A stretch of DNA of 64,000 bases from Rhizobium sp. BK251 (GTDB lineage: Bacteria > Pseudomonadota > Alphaproteobacteria > Rhizobiales > Rhizobiaceae), in NCBI RefSeq assembly GCF_004345245.1, contig NZ_SLUQ01000009.1, positions 186,001 through 250,000 of the forward strand, in the 5' to 3' direction. The notes under the pieces are model-generated. The model had not been told where the DNA came from. It saw nothing but the letters and a program-made list of their open reading frames with translations, and did no database searches. Shown here one piece after another: positions 8,443 to 15,570 of the stretch. The translations under genes were made by a program, and so were the position numbers. How positions within the stretch are numbered: position 1 is the stretch's first letter; each line of letters starts with the position of its first letter.

Positions 8443-9519
8443 CTAGCTGTTTGCCGGTTTCGCCGTCGAACTTCTCACGACAAGCGGGCCATCCACCTTG
8501 ATCGTCATCGGACGCAGCTCCTTCTGGTGGACGGCGATGTCGATAAGGATTTCTGCCGCCTTCTGCCCCATTTCGTAGTTGGGAAGAACGAGCGTGGAGA
8601 GCGGTGGATGGGTGTAGCGCGCCAGTTCCTGGTCGTCATAGCCCATGACTGAAACGTCCTCGGGGACGCGCAGCCCCTTTTCGGCCGCTGCCTCCATGAC
8701 GCCGATCGCCATCAGGTCGTTGCCGCAGAAAATCGCCGTCGGAGGGTTCGGCATGGAAAGCAGCTCGAGCCCGGCTTCATAGCCGCGCAGGGGAAGCCAG
8801 TCACCGTCGCGCACCAGGTCCGGATCGAAGGCAACGTCGACGGTCGCCAGCGCCTGCTTGTAGCCCTTGAGGCGGTCGACCGCGGCATCCATCCAGGACT
8901 CGCCGTTGATGAAGCCGATGCGCCGATGGCCGAGCGACGTCAGATGCGCGGTCGCCGCAAAGCCGCCGGCCACCTCGCCTGGTACGATCGCCATATGCTG
9001 GCGCGGCTCGGCATAACAGTTGAGAAGGACCGTCGGGATATTCTGGAGCTGTTTCGGCACGTGGACGCGGCGTGTAAATATGGTCGCGAAGATCACGCCC
9101 ACGATGCTCGGGTCGCGCAGGACGGAGCGCAGCACCGCCTCTTCCAGGTCCGGATTCGACCGGGTCGCATGGGCGGAGACGAGGAAGCCCTGCTCGAAGG
9201 CATAGTCGCGTGCACCGTCGAGGCTCACGACCGGATGCGGGCTGGTGGAAATTTCATCGACGATGAAGGCGATCGTGTCCTTCTCGACGATTGCCTGCGA
9301 TGGCCGGTCATGCCGCACGCCGGGCAATTGGTAGCCGATCTTATGAGCAGCCTCGCGGACCTTCGCCTGGGTCTCCGGAGAAATCCTCGAACCAGACATC
9401 TGGTTGAGGACAAGGGAGACGCTCGATTGCGACACGCCCGCAATCCTGGCCACGTCTGTCATCGTCGGGCGCGTGCTTCCCCCGCGACGCGTGTCGTCGC
9501 GGCCATTATTCTTCCCCAT
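8443..9519 (-). CDS. LacI-family transcriptional repressor of the divergent sugar ABC operon
   Basis: A 358-residue LacI/GalR protein. The ATG at 9519 is chosen because GGAGGAG precedes it at 8 bases and the helix-turn-helix TMTDVARIAGVSQSSVSLVLN then begins near residue 19; the longer frame to 9864 overlaps the divergent control region. The C-terminal two-thirds is a sugar-binding fold (FINGESWMDAAVDRLKGY, IFCGNDLMAIGVMEAA, MGYDDQELARYTHPPLSTL). It is divergent from a YtfQ-type sugar transporter, so it very likely senses that transporter's substrate or a derivative. Confidence 0.92.
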   Translation of the reverse strand: MGKNNGRDDTRRGGSTRPTMTDVARIAGVSQSSVSLVLNQMSGSRISPETQAKVREAAHKIGYQLPGVRHDRPSQAIVEKDTIAFIVDEISTSPHPVVSLDGARDYAFEQGFLVSAHATRSNPDLEEAVLRSVLRDPSIVGVIFATIFTRRVHVPKQLQNIPTVLLNCYAEPRQHMAIVPGEVAGGFAATAHLTSLGHRRIGFINGESWMDAAVDRLKGYKQALATVDVAFDPDLVRDGDWLPLRGYEAGLELLSMPNPPTAIFCGNDLMAIGVMEAAAEKGLRVPEDVSVMGYDDQELARYTHPPLSTLVLPNYEMGQKAAEILIDIAVHQKELRPMTIKVDGPLVVRSSTAKPANS

Positions 9520-9571
9520 CCCAAATCTCCTCCCACGGCCTGCTGCGCTGCAAACCGACTTACCGCAAGTG

Positions 9572-9607
9572 CTCATAAAATGAGACTTGACTGCTAATAA
9601 TATTAGC
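9572..9607. promoter_or_regulatory. Two palindromes in the LacI/sugar-ABC intergenic region
   Basis: GCTAATA-A-TATTAGC (9593-9607) is a perfect 7+1+7 palindrome, and CTCAT-aaa-ATGAG (9572-9584) is a second dyad just beside it. They sit midway between the divergent LacI start (9519) and the binding-protein start (9686), the expected place for a LacI-family operator. Confidence 0.55.
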
Positions 9608-9685
9608 GACAATATTGCCGTCTGTGAAGCACTTTCGCTCACTGCCGGTTTGAGGAGACCGGAGAAATCGGGAGGAGAAACTGAG

Positions 9686-10669
9686 ATGGCCACATTCTCG
9701 CGTCGTACATTCATGCTCGCAGCCACGGCTCTTGGCGTGTTCGCCGTTGCCGGCACTGCCGCGATCGCGCAAGTCCCTGCCCTGAAGCAGAAGGACAAGT
9801 ACAAGGTCGGCTTCGCGCAGACCGAATCCAATAATCCCTGGCGCATCGCCCAGACCGCAAGCATGAAGGCCGAAGCGGAGAAGCACGGCTATCAGCTCGT
9901 CTATACGGATGCCGCCGGTTCGGCTGCGAAGCAGGTTGCCGACGTCAACTCGATGATCGCCCAGGGCGTCGACGTCATCTTCCTGGCGCCCCGCGAAGAA
10001 AAGCCGCTGATCCCGGCAGTCATGGCCGCCAAGAAGGCCGGTATTCCGGTCATCCTGCTTGACCGCAGCGTCGATCCGAGCCTTGCCAAGGCAGGCCAGG
10101 ATTATCTGACCTTCATCGGCTCCGACTTCATCCTCGAAGGCCAGCGCGTCGCCGAGTGGCTGGCGAAGAACGCCAACGGCAAGACCAAGATCATCGAGCT
10201 CGAAGGCACGACCGGCTCTTCGCCGGCAAACGACCGCAAGAAGGGCTTCGACGACACGATCAAGGCTGCCGGTGGCTTCGAGATCGTCGCGTCCCAGTCG
10301 GGCGACTTCGCCCGCGACAAGGGTCGCCAGGTCGCCGAGGCGCTCCTCCAGGCCCATCCGGATGCCGACATCATCTACGCCCACAACGACGAAATGGCGA
10401 TCGGCGCGATTTCGGCCATCGAGGCCGCCGGCAAGGTGCCGGGCAAGGACATCCTCGTGCTGTCCATCGACGGCGGCAAGGAAGCCGTCCAGGCCGTGGT
10501 CGACGGCAAGATCGCGGCCGTGGTCGAATGCAACCCGCGCTTCGGGCCGAAGGCCTTCGAAACCATGGCCCGCTACGCTAAGGGCGAAAAGATCGAGCCC
10601 AAGCTCATCAATGATGATAAGTTCTACGACAGCTCGAACGCCAAGGATGAACTCGCCAACGCTTACTGA
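9686..10669 (+). CDS. Sugar ABC transporter substrate-binding protein, YtfQ (galactofuranose-binding)-like
   Basis: A 327-residue periplasmic binding protein of the ribose/galactofuranose cluster. The ATG at 9686 follows GGAGGAG at 8 bases. The signal peptide begins with SRRTFM, resembling a twin-arginine motif, followed by LAATALGVFAVAG. The mature sequence parallels E. coli YtfQ: VGFAQTESNNPWRIAQT, IFLAPREEKPLIPAV, LLDRSVDP, ELEGTTGSSPANDRKKGFDDTI, QSGDFARDKGRQV and YAHNDEMAIGAI. It captures a sugar, possibly a furanose, for the following ATPase and two permeases. Substrate assignment rests on similarity only. Confidence 0.93.
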   Translation: MATFSRRTFMLAATALGVFAVAGTAAIAQVPALKQKDKYKVGFAQTESNNPWRIAQTASMKAEAEKHGYQLVYTDAAGSAAKQVADVNSMIAQGVDVIFLAPREEKPLIPAVMAAKKAGIPVILLDRSVDPSLAKAGQDYLTFIGSDFILEGQRVAEWLAKNANGKTKIIELEGTTGSSPANDRKKGFDDTIKAAGGFEIVASQSGDFARDKGRQVAEALLQAHPDADIIYAHNDEMAIGAISAIEAAGKVPGKDILVLSIDGGKEAVQAVVDGKIAAVVECNPRFGPKAFETMARYAKGEKIEPKLINDDKFYDSSNAKDELANAY

Positions 10670-10686
10670 TTTCGGCGGCGGACCAA

Positions 10687-10718
10687 CCGGCCGATGCGGC
10701 TTGTACCGCCTCGGCCGG
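10687..10718 (+). other. Intercistronic stem-loop (attenuator or RNA-stabilising hairpin)
   Basis: CCGGCCGA pairs with TCGGCCGG and an inner GCGG with CCGC, followed by a T-rich run (TTTCTTTTGTTGTTG). It lies between the binding-protein stop and the ATPase start. Such structures usually lower expression of the membrane components relative to the binding protein. The furthest upstream ATPase start (10694) falls inside the stem and is therefore rejected. Confidence 0.65.
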
Positions 10719-10750
10719 CATTTCTTTTGTTGTTGATGGGGTCGATGGGC

Positions 10751-12244
10751 ATGCTGCTGTCCATGCAGGGAATTTCCAAGTCCTTTGCCGGTATTGCCGC
10801 CCTGCGGTCGGCGTCGCTGGACATTGCCGAGGGTGAGATCATGGCGCTGGTCGGCCAGAACGGCGCCGGCAAGTCGACACTGATCAAGATCCTCACGGGT
10901 GCCTATCATCGCGATGAGGGCACGGTCCGTTTCAATGGGCAGGACGTTGCCTTTTCAACGCCGGCCGAAAGCCAGGCGGCGGGGATCGCGACGATCTACC
11001 AGGAAATCAACCTCGCCCCGCAGCGTTCCATCGCCGAGAACATCTACCTGTCCCGGGAGCCGCGGAAATACGGTTTCCTCGATCGCCGGACGATGCGCGA
11101 CAATGCACGCAAGGTCATGAAGACCTTCAACCTCGATATCGACGTCGACCTGCCCGTATCGCGCTTCAGCGCCGCGACCCGCCAGATGGTGTCGATCGCC
11201 CGCGCAGTCACGCAAAATGCCCGGCTGCTCATCATGGACGAGCCGACCTCCTCGCTCGACGATCGTGAAGTGTCGGTGCTTTTCGAAACGATCAGGACCC
11301 TGCAGAAGAACGGTGTCGCCGTTATCTTCATCGGCCACCGCCTGGACGAGTTGTATGCGATCTGTGATCGCGTCACGATCATGCGCGATGGACAGACGGT
11401 TGCCGTGAGCCCGATGGCAGACATGCCGAAGATGGAGTTGGTGCGCCACATGCTTGGCCGCGAGCTGGCTGCTTTCGAGGCGCTCAGTCGCGATGCGGAC
11501 AACAATGAGCAAAAGCCGGTTCGCCTCGAACTCGAGAATGCCGGATCGGGGCTGCGCGTGCGCGATGTCAGCCTGACGGTGCGCGAGGGCGAGATTTCCG
11601 GTCTTGCCGGTCTGCTCGGTTCAGGACGGACGGAAACCGCCCGGATCATATTCGGCGTCGACCGGCTGCAGCGCGGCAGCCTGCGTTTCGCCGGCAGCGA
11701 ACGCAATTATGCCGAGCCTGCGGCGGCAATTGCCGATGGCATTGGCCTCGTCTCCGAAGACCGCAAGGTGGACGGAATCGTGCCGGACATGAGCATTCGC
11801 GAGAACATGACCCTGGCGCTGCTGCCGAAGCTGAACAAGGCCGGCATTGTCGATCGCGCGCGGCAGGATGAAATCGTCAACCGGTTCATCAAGGCGCTCA
11901 GCGTCAAGTGTGCCTCTCCGGATCAGCCGATCAAGGAGCTTTCGGGTGGCAACCAGCAGAAGGTGCTGCTCGCCCGCTGGCTGTGCACCAATCCCCGCGT
12001 GCTGATCGTCGACGAGCCCACGCGCGGCATCGATATCGGGGCGAAGTCCGAGATCCTCAGGCTTCTGCGCAATCTTGCCGACGAGGGGCTGAGCGTGCTG
12101 ATGATTTCTTCCGAACTGGAGGAACTGCTGGCTGCGGCCGATCGCGTGACCGTGCTCAGCGACGGCATGTCCGTCGCGGTCCTGCCGCGGCAGGAGCTTT
12201 CCGAGCAGAATCTGCTTGCCGCCATGGCGCATCAGGTAAATTGA
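10751..12244 (+). CDS. Sugar ABC transporter ATPase, YtfR-like (two ATPase domains)
   Basis: A 497-residue duplicated ATPase, the same length as E. coli YtfR. The start at 10751 is preferred over in-frame upstream starts because those overlap the intercistronic hairpin or lack conservation. The first domain has Walker A GQNGAGKST, the segment TIYQEINLAPQRSIAENIYL and Walker B LIMDEPTSSLD. The second has the degenerate GLLGSGRTE P-loop typical of this family, signature LSGGNQQKVLLARWL and Walker B LIVDEPTRGID. It drives sugar uptake together with the two permeases that follow. Confidence 0.92.
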   Translation: MLLSMQGISKSFAGIAALRSASLDIAEGEIMALVGQNGAGKSTLIKILTGAYHRDEGTVRFNGQDVAFSTPAESQAAGIATIYQEINLAPQRSIAENIYLSREPRKYGFLDRRTMRDNARKVMKTFNLDIDVDLPVSRFSAATRQMVSIARAVTQNARLLIMDEPTSSLDDREVSVLFETIRTLQKNGVAVIFIGHRLDELYAICDRVTIMRDGQTVAVSPMADMPKMELVRHMLGRELAAFEALSRDADNNEQKPVRLELENAGSGLRVRDVSLTVREGEISGLAGLLGSGRTETARIIFGVDRLQRGSLRFAGSERNYAEPAAAIADGIGLVSEDRKVDGIVPDMSIRENMTLALLPKLNKAGIVDRARQDEIVNRFIKALSVKCASPDQPIKELSGGNQQKVLLARWLCTNPRVLIVDEPTRGIDIGAKSEILRLLRNLADEGLSVLMISSELEELLAAADRVTVLSDGMSVAVLPRQELSEQNLLAAMAHQVN

Positions 12245-12245
12245 G

Positions 12246-13244
12246 ATGACGATCACAAACACATCCCTCAAGCCCGTAGCGCCCCGAGCCTCGTTTCTCC
12301 AGATCGCCAGTCGCTACGGCACGCTCGTCGCGTTCCTGTTGCTGATCGTCTTCAATGTCGCCGTAACGCCGAATTTCCTCTCCTGGCAGACGTTGAACGT
12401 CAACCTGACGCAGGTCGCGACGATCGTCATCGTAGCGACCGGCATGACGCTGGTGATCGCAACCGGTGGGATCGACCTTTCTGTCGGCTCGCTGATGGCT
12501 ATCTCCGGTGCCATAGCGCCGATGATCTTTCTCGGCACCTTGTTTCCGATCGATAACATGGCCCTGGCAGTCGGCCTCGCCTTTGTGGTCCCGGTCATCG
12601 TTGCCGCGCTCTTCGGCTGGTTCAACGGCCTCCTGGTCACGCATTTCTCCATCCAGCCCATTGTCGCAACCTTGGTTCTCTTCATCGCCGGGCGCGGCAT
12701 CGCGCAGGTCATGACCAACGGCAATCTGCAGGTCTTCAAGAACCCGTCCTTCCAGTTCATCGCCATGGGCCATGTTGCCGGCATTCCGGCGCAGGTCGCG
12801 CTGATGGTAGTCGTCGCCGCGCTTGCCTACTGCATGATCCGCTTCACTGTCCTCGGCCGGCAGATCATCGCGACCGGCGGCAATGAGAAGGCCGCCCAGC
12901 TCACCGGCATTCCGGTCCGGCGCGTGAAGACCCTGGTCTATGTGATCAGCGGCGCGCTTGCCGGCATCGCCGGTCTTGTCGTCGTTGCCCGAAATTCCGC
13001 GAGCGACGCCAATCTGGTCGGCATGGGCATGGAGCTTGACGCCATCGCCGCGGTGGCCGTCGGTGGTTCGCTACTGACGGGCGGGCGTGCCAACATCTTC
13101 GGCACGCTGCTGGGCGCGCTGGTGATCCAGCTCGTCCGCTACACGCTCCTTGCCAACGGCGTGCCGGATGCGGCGGCGCTGGTCGTGAAGGCGGGGCTCA
13201 TCGTGGTGGCGGTGTTCATTCAACAACGTGCCGACAAGTCGTGA
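12246..13244 (+). CDS. Sugar ABC transporter permease, YtfT-like
   Basis: A 332-residue inner-membrane permease of the ribose/galactofuranose class with about eight to ten hydrophobic segments. Family signatures are ATGMTLVIATGGIDLSVGSLMA and the C-terminal VAVGGSLLTGGRANIFGTLLGALV. It starts one base after the ATPase stop, so it is translationally linked. First of two different permeases, matching the ytfT-yjfF arrangement of the galactofuranose importer. Confidence 0.92.
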   Translation: MTITNTSLKPVAPRASFLQIASRYGTLVAFLLLIVFNVAVTPNFLSWQTLNVNLTQVATIVIVATGMTLVIATGGIDLSVGSLMAISGAIAPMIFLGTLFPIDNMALAVGLAFVVPVIVAALFGWFNGLLVTHFSIQPIVATLVLFIAGRGIAQVMTNGNLQVFKNPSFQFIAMGHVAGIPAQVALMVVVAALAYCMIRFTVLGRQIIATGGNEKAAQLTGIPVRRVKTLVYVISGALAGIAGLVVVARNSASDANLVGMGMELDAIAAVAVGGSLLTGGRANIFGTLLGALVIQLVRYTLLANGVPDAAALVVKAGLIVVAVFIQQRADKS

Positions 13245-13255
13245 GGACCTGAAAG

Positions 13256-14239
13256 ATGTTCGCCGCTCTTCTTCAGCCGTTTGCGCCAAAATCCTCCGGC
13301 GACCTTGCGCGCCTCGGTGTCCTGCTTGCGCTTGCCGCGCTGATCCTCTTCGGTGCGCTGCGCTACGACAACTTCCTGTCGCCTTTCAACATCCTCACCT
13401 TCCTGCGCTACAACTCAATGTTCGCGCTGATCGCACTCGGCATGGCATTCGTGATCATGACGGGCGGTATCGACCTTTCGGTCGGCGGGGTCGCGGCGCT
13501 TGCGAGCGTGGTATCCGCGTTGCTCTCGCCCTATGGCTGGGCGATCGGCCTTGGCGGCGGCGTCGGGGCAGGATTGATTGTCGGACTTCTCAACGGCTTC
13601 GTCATCACGAAGATGCGGATCCAGCCCTTCATCGCGACGCTCGCGGCCATGCTGGCTGCCTATGGATGCGCGTTGCTGCTTGCGAACAACCAGTCAGTGT
13701 CGGTTTCTTACGATACCGGCTTCGTCTCCATCGGCCAGGACGACTTTCTCGGTTTTCCGATTCCAGGATGGATAGCGCTGGTCGCCTACATCGTCGGCTG
13801 GATCCTGCTGGAGCGTCGTCCCTTCGGTCGCCATGTCCTCGCAATCGGAGACGGAGAGGGCACCGCCGCCTTGATGGGCCTCAAGGTCGAGCGCACGCTC
13901 TTTACCGTCTATGCTATTTCCGGACTGCTGGCGGGCCTTGCCGGGGTCATCCTTGCAGCGCAGTTCGGCGCCGGCCAGCCGACGGAGGGCGTCGGCTGGG
14001 AGCTTTTCGCCATCGCCTCGGTGGTCGTCGGCGGCACGCTGCTGACCGGCGGTTCCGGCTCCATCGGCGCGACGCTTGCAGGCGCGCTGCTTCTCGGCAT
14101 GGTCTTCAATGTGCTCAATTTCGAGAACGGCCTAGGCTGGATATCGCTTTCGGCCTATTGGCAGTCGGTTATCCGCGGTGTCTTTCTGCTGATCGTCGTG
14201 GTGCTGCAGGCCCGCCTGACGGCCAAGTCAGCCGCCTAG
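13256..14239 (+). CDS. Sugar ABC transporter permease, YjfF-like
   Basis: A 327-residue permease paralogous to the preceding one. Signatures: ALGMAFVIMTGGIDLSVGGVA and VVVGGTLLTGGSGSIGATLAGAL. It forms a heterodimeric channel with the upstream permease. Its TAG stop overlaps the TAG of the convergent reductase: the single tetranucleotide CTAG at 14236-14239 provides both stops. Confidence 0.92.
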   Translation: MFAALLQPFAPKSSGDLARLGVLLALAALILFGALRYDNFLSPFNILTFLRYNSMFALIALGMAFVIMTGGIDLSVGGVAALASVVSALLSPYGWAIGLGGGVGAGLIVGLLNGFVITKMRIQPFIATLAAMLAAYGCALLLANNQSVSVSYDTGFVSIGQDDFLGFPIPGWIALVAYIVGWILLERRPFGRHVLAIGDGEGTAALMGLKVERTLFTVYAISGLLAGLAGVILAAQFGAGQPTEGVGWELFAIASVVVGGTLLTGGSGSIGATLAGALLLGMVFNVLNFENGLGWISLSAYWQSVIRGVFLLIVVVLQARLTAKSAA

Positions 14240-14961
14240 GACACCGACAGGCCGCCATCGACCGGCAGCGAAATGCCGTTGACCATCGAGGCTTCGTCGC
14301 TGAGCAGGAACAGGATCGTTTCCGCAACCTCATCCGGATCGAGAAAGCGGCCGAGTGGAATGCGCGCCTTCACGGGATCGGCCTTTGCCGGATCGCTCCA
14401 GGCGAGCTCGCCCATCGGCGTCAAGGTCACGGTCGGATTGACGCTATTGACCCGGATTCCATGGGATCCGAGTTCGGCGGCCATGACGCGAGTCATGGCG
14501 TCGAGCGCCGCCTTCGAGGCACAATAGGCAGTGTGGTTCACCACGCCACGGCGTGCGGCGTCGCTGGAGACATTGACGATCGCACCCTTGATGCCCCGAT
14601 CCAGCCAGTCACGGACGACGATCTGCGAGAGAACCAGCGGGGCCACCGTATTCACGGCGAGCACCCGGTTGAAATCCGGCAACTCGGTGGTGACGAAGGA
14701 CTGGAGAACGGTCGTGCCGGCGCAATTTACCAGAAGGTCGACCGGCAGGGTCGCGCTGACCGCGTGCTGGATCGCTTCCGTCCTGGCAAGATCGATGCAG
14801 ACGCTTTCGCAGCCGGTTTCGGTGGCGAGGGCATCGAGATCGCGCTGGTCCCGGCTGAGAGCGACCACCTTTGCTCCTCGAGATGCAAGCATCACGACCG
14901 TGGCGCGCCCGATGCCCTTGCCCGCGCCCGTCACCAGCACGCGTTTGTTCCGCCATTCCAT
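14236..14961 (-). CDS. Short-chain dehydrogenase, L-xylulose reductase/DCXR-like
   Basis: A 241-residue classical SDR. The cofactor motif TGAGKGIGRAT is followed by VVALSRDQRDLDALA. The catalytic Ser is in VNVSSDAARRG and Tyr/Lys in YCASK. The segments NHTAYCASKAALDAMT, VNPTVTLTPMGELAWSD and ILFLLSDEASMVNG closely resemble animal dicarbonyl/L-xylulose reductase (DCXR), an NADPH enzyme interconverting L-xylulose and xylitol. It converges on the sugar importer with overlapping stops. It may reduce or oxidise a pentulose or pentitol derived from the imported sugar; the link is inferred from position. Confidence 0.88.
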   Translation of the reverse strand: MEWRNKRVLVTGAGKGIGRATVVMLASRGAKVVALSRDQRDLDALATETGCESVCIDLARTEAIQHAVSATLPVDLLVNCAGTTVLQSFVTTELPDFNRVLAVNTVAPLVLSQIVVRDWLDRGIKGAIVNVSSDAARRGVVNHTAYCASKAALDAMTRVMAAELGSHGIRVNSVNPTVTLTPMGELAWSDPAKADPVKARIPLGRFLDPDEVAETILFLLSDEASMVNGISLPVDGGLSVS

Positions 14962-15159
14962 GGATCAAGCTCCTCCGCCGTTCGGGGATTCGGTTTCCCC
15001 GTCGATTCCGAGCTATAGCATAGCTCAATCGGAAGCAGCGACTGCGCCGCCGCAGCAGCAGCGTTTTGCCGGAAGCATCGGACAGGTCGTAGCGACCGTA
15101 GAGGAACGGCGGGCGTTTATAGGATTTTTATATCTTTCCTGTCGCGCCCATCTCGAACC

Positions 15160-15175
15160 TTTATGCATTTTTACT
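15160..15175 (+). promoter_or_regulatory. Candidate KdpE-binding site upstream of the kdp operon
   Basis: TTTATG-CATT-TTTACT resembles the E. coli KdpE box (TTTATA and TTTACA half-sites), within an AT-rich stretch 120-135 bases before the first small kdp ORF. Five of six bases match in each half-site; the spacing is close but not verified for this group. Confidence 0.35.
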
Positions 15176-15228
15176 TCATTATTAATGGCGAGAGATCGCA
15201 AGATGTCTCCACGCCAGAAAGTCTGAAA

Positions 15229-15249
15229 GGCGCCTTCGCAAAAGGCGCC
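15229..15249 (+). other. Stem-loop in the kdp leader
   Basis: GGCGCCTT-cgcaa-AAGGCGCC forms an 8-bp perfect stem followed by CTTCTGTCTTGTC. It lies in the probable 5' untranslated region, about 50 bases before the first small ORF. It could be an attenuator or a boundary terminator between the upstream divergent promoter and kdp. Confidence 0.5.
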
Positions 15250-15295
15250 CTTCTGTCTTGTCTGACTCCAAACAAGAACAACAGGAGTCAAGATC

Positions 15296-15379
15296 ATGAT
15301 GGATATAGTTCTCCTCGGCACCGCGGTCGTATTTTTCCTGCTGTGCTTTGCCTATACCAGAGCCTGCGACAGGCTTTAA
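15296..15379 (+). CDS. 27-residue single-span membrane protein at the head of the kdp operon
   Basis: Too short for ordinary gene callers. The product begins MMDIVLLGTAVVFFLLCFAY and ends TRACDRL: one hydrophobic helix followed by a short charged tail. AGGAG lies 8 bases before the ATG. It precedes kdpF by 14 bases. Similar very small proteins ending in a Cys-(D/E)-R-L motif are, to my recollection, found upstream of kdpF/kdpA in several bacteria. It may stabilise the Kdp complex as KdpF does, or be an alternative KdpF. Function not established. Confidence 0.7.
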   Translation: MMDIVLLGTAVVFFLLCFAYTRACDRL

Positions 15380-15393
15380 CCGGAGAAACGCTG

Positions 15394-15483
15394 ATGAGCT
15401 TCGATTATATTCTCAGCGGTGCCGTAACCGTGTTTCTCACCGTTTACCTCACCTACGCTCTCATTCGCCCCGAGCGCTTCTGA
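15394..15483 (+). CDS. kdpF: Potassium-transporting ATPase subunit KdpF
   Basis: A 29-residue membrane peptide, full length for KdpF. A single hydrophobic helix is followed by the hallmark C-terminus IRPERF. GGAG lies 8 bases before the ATG. KdpF lies at the KdpA interface and stabilises the KdpFABC complex. It is 87 bases upstream of kdpA, with the extra small membrane ORF just before it. Confidence 0.92.
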   Translation: MSFDYILSGAVTVFLTVYLTYALIRPERF

Positions 15484-15570
15484 TCTCCGCCCGCCGGTTC
15501 CCGGGCCTCCCACCCGAGGAGCGATCCAGGCGCGACATCAAAAAATAGCCCGGTATTGAAAGTAACTTCC

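Noticed and set aside
10694..10750. Upstream extension of the YtfR-like ATPase
   Set aside because: The start would lie inside the intercistronic hairpin and the added residues are not conserved in this family.
13228..15018. 596-codon + strand open frame
   Set aside because: It runs across the YjfF-like permease in another frame and antisense to the reductase; its composition is Arg/Pro-rich with no domain. It is a shadow of real genes in GC-rich DNA.
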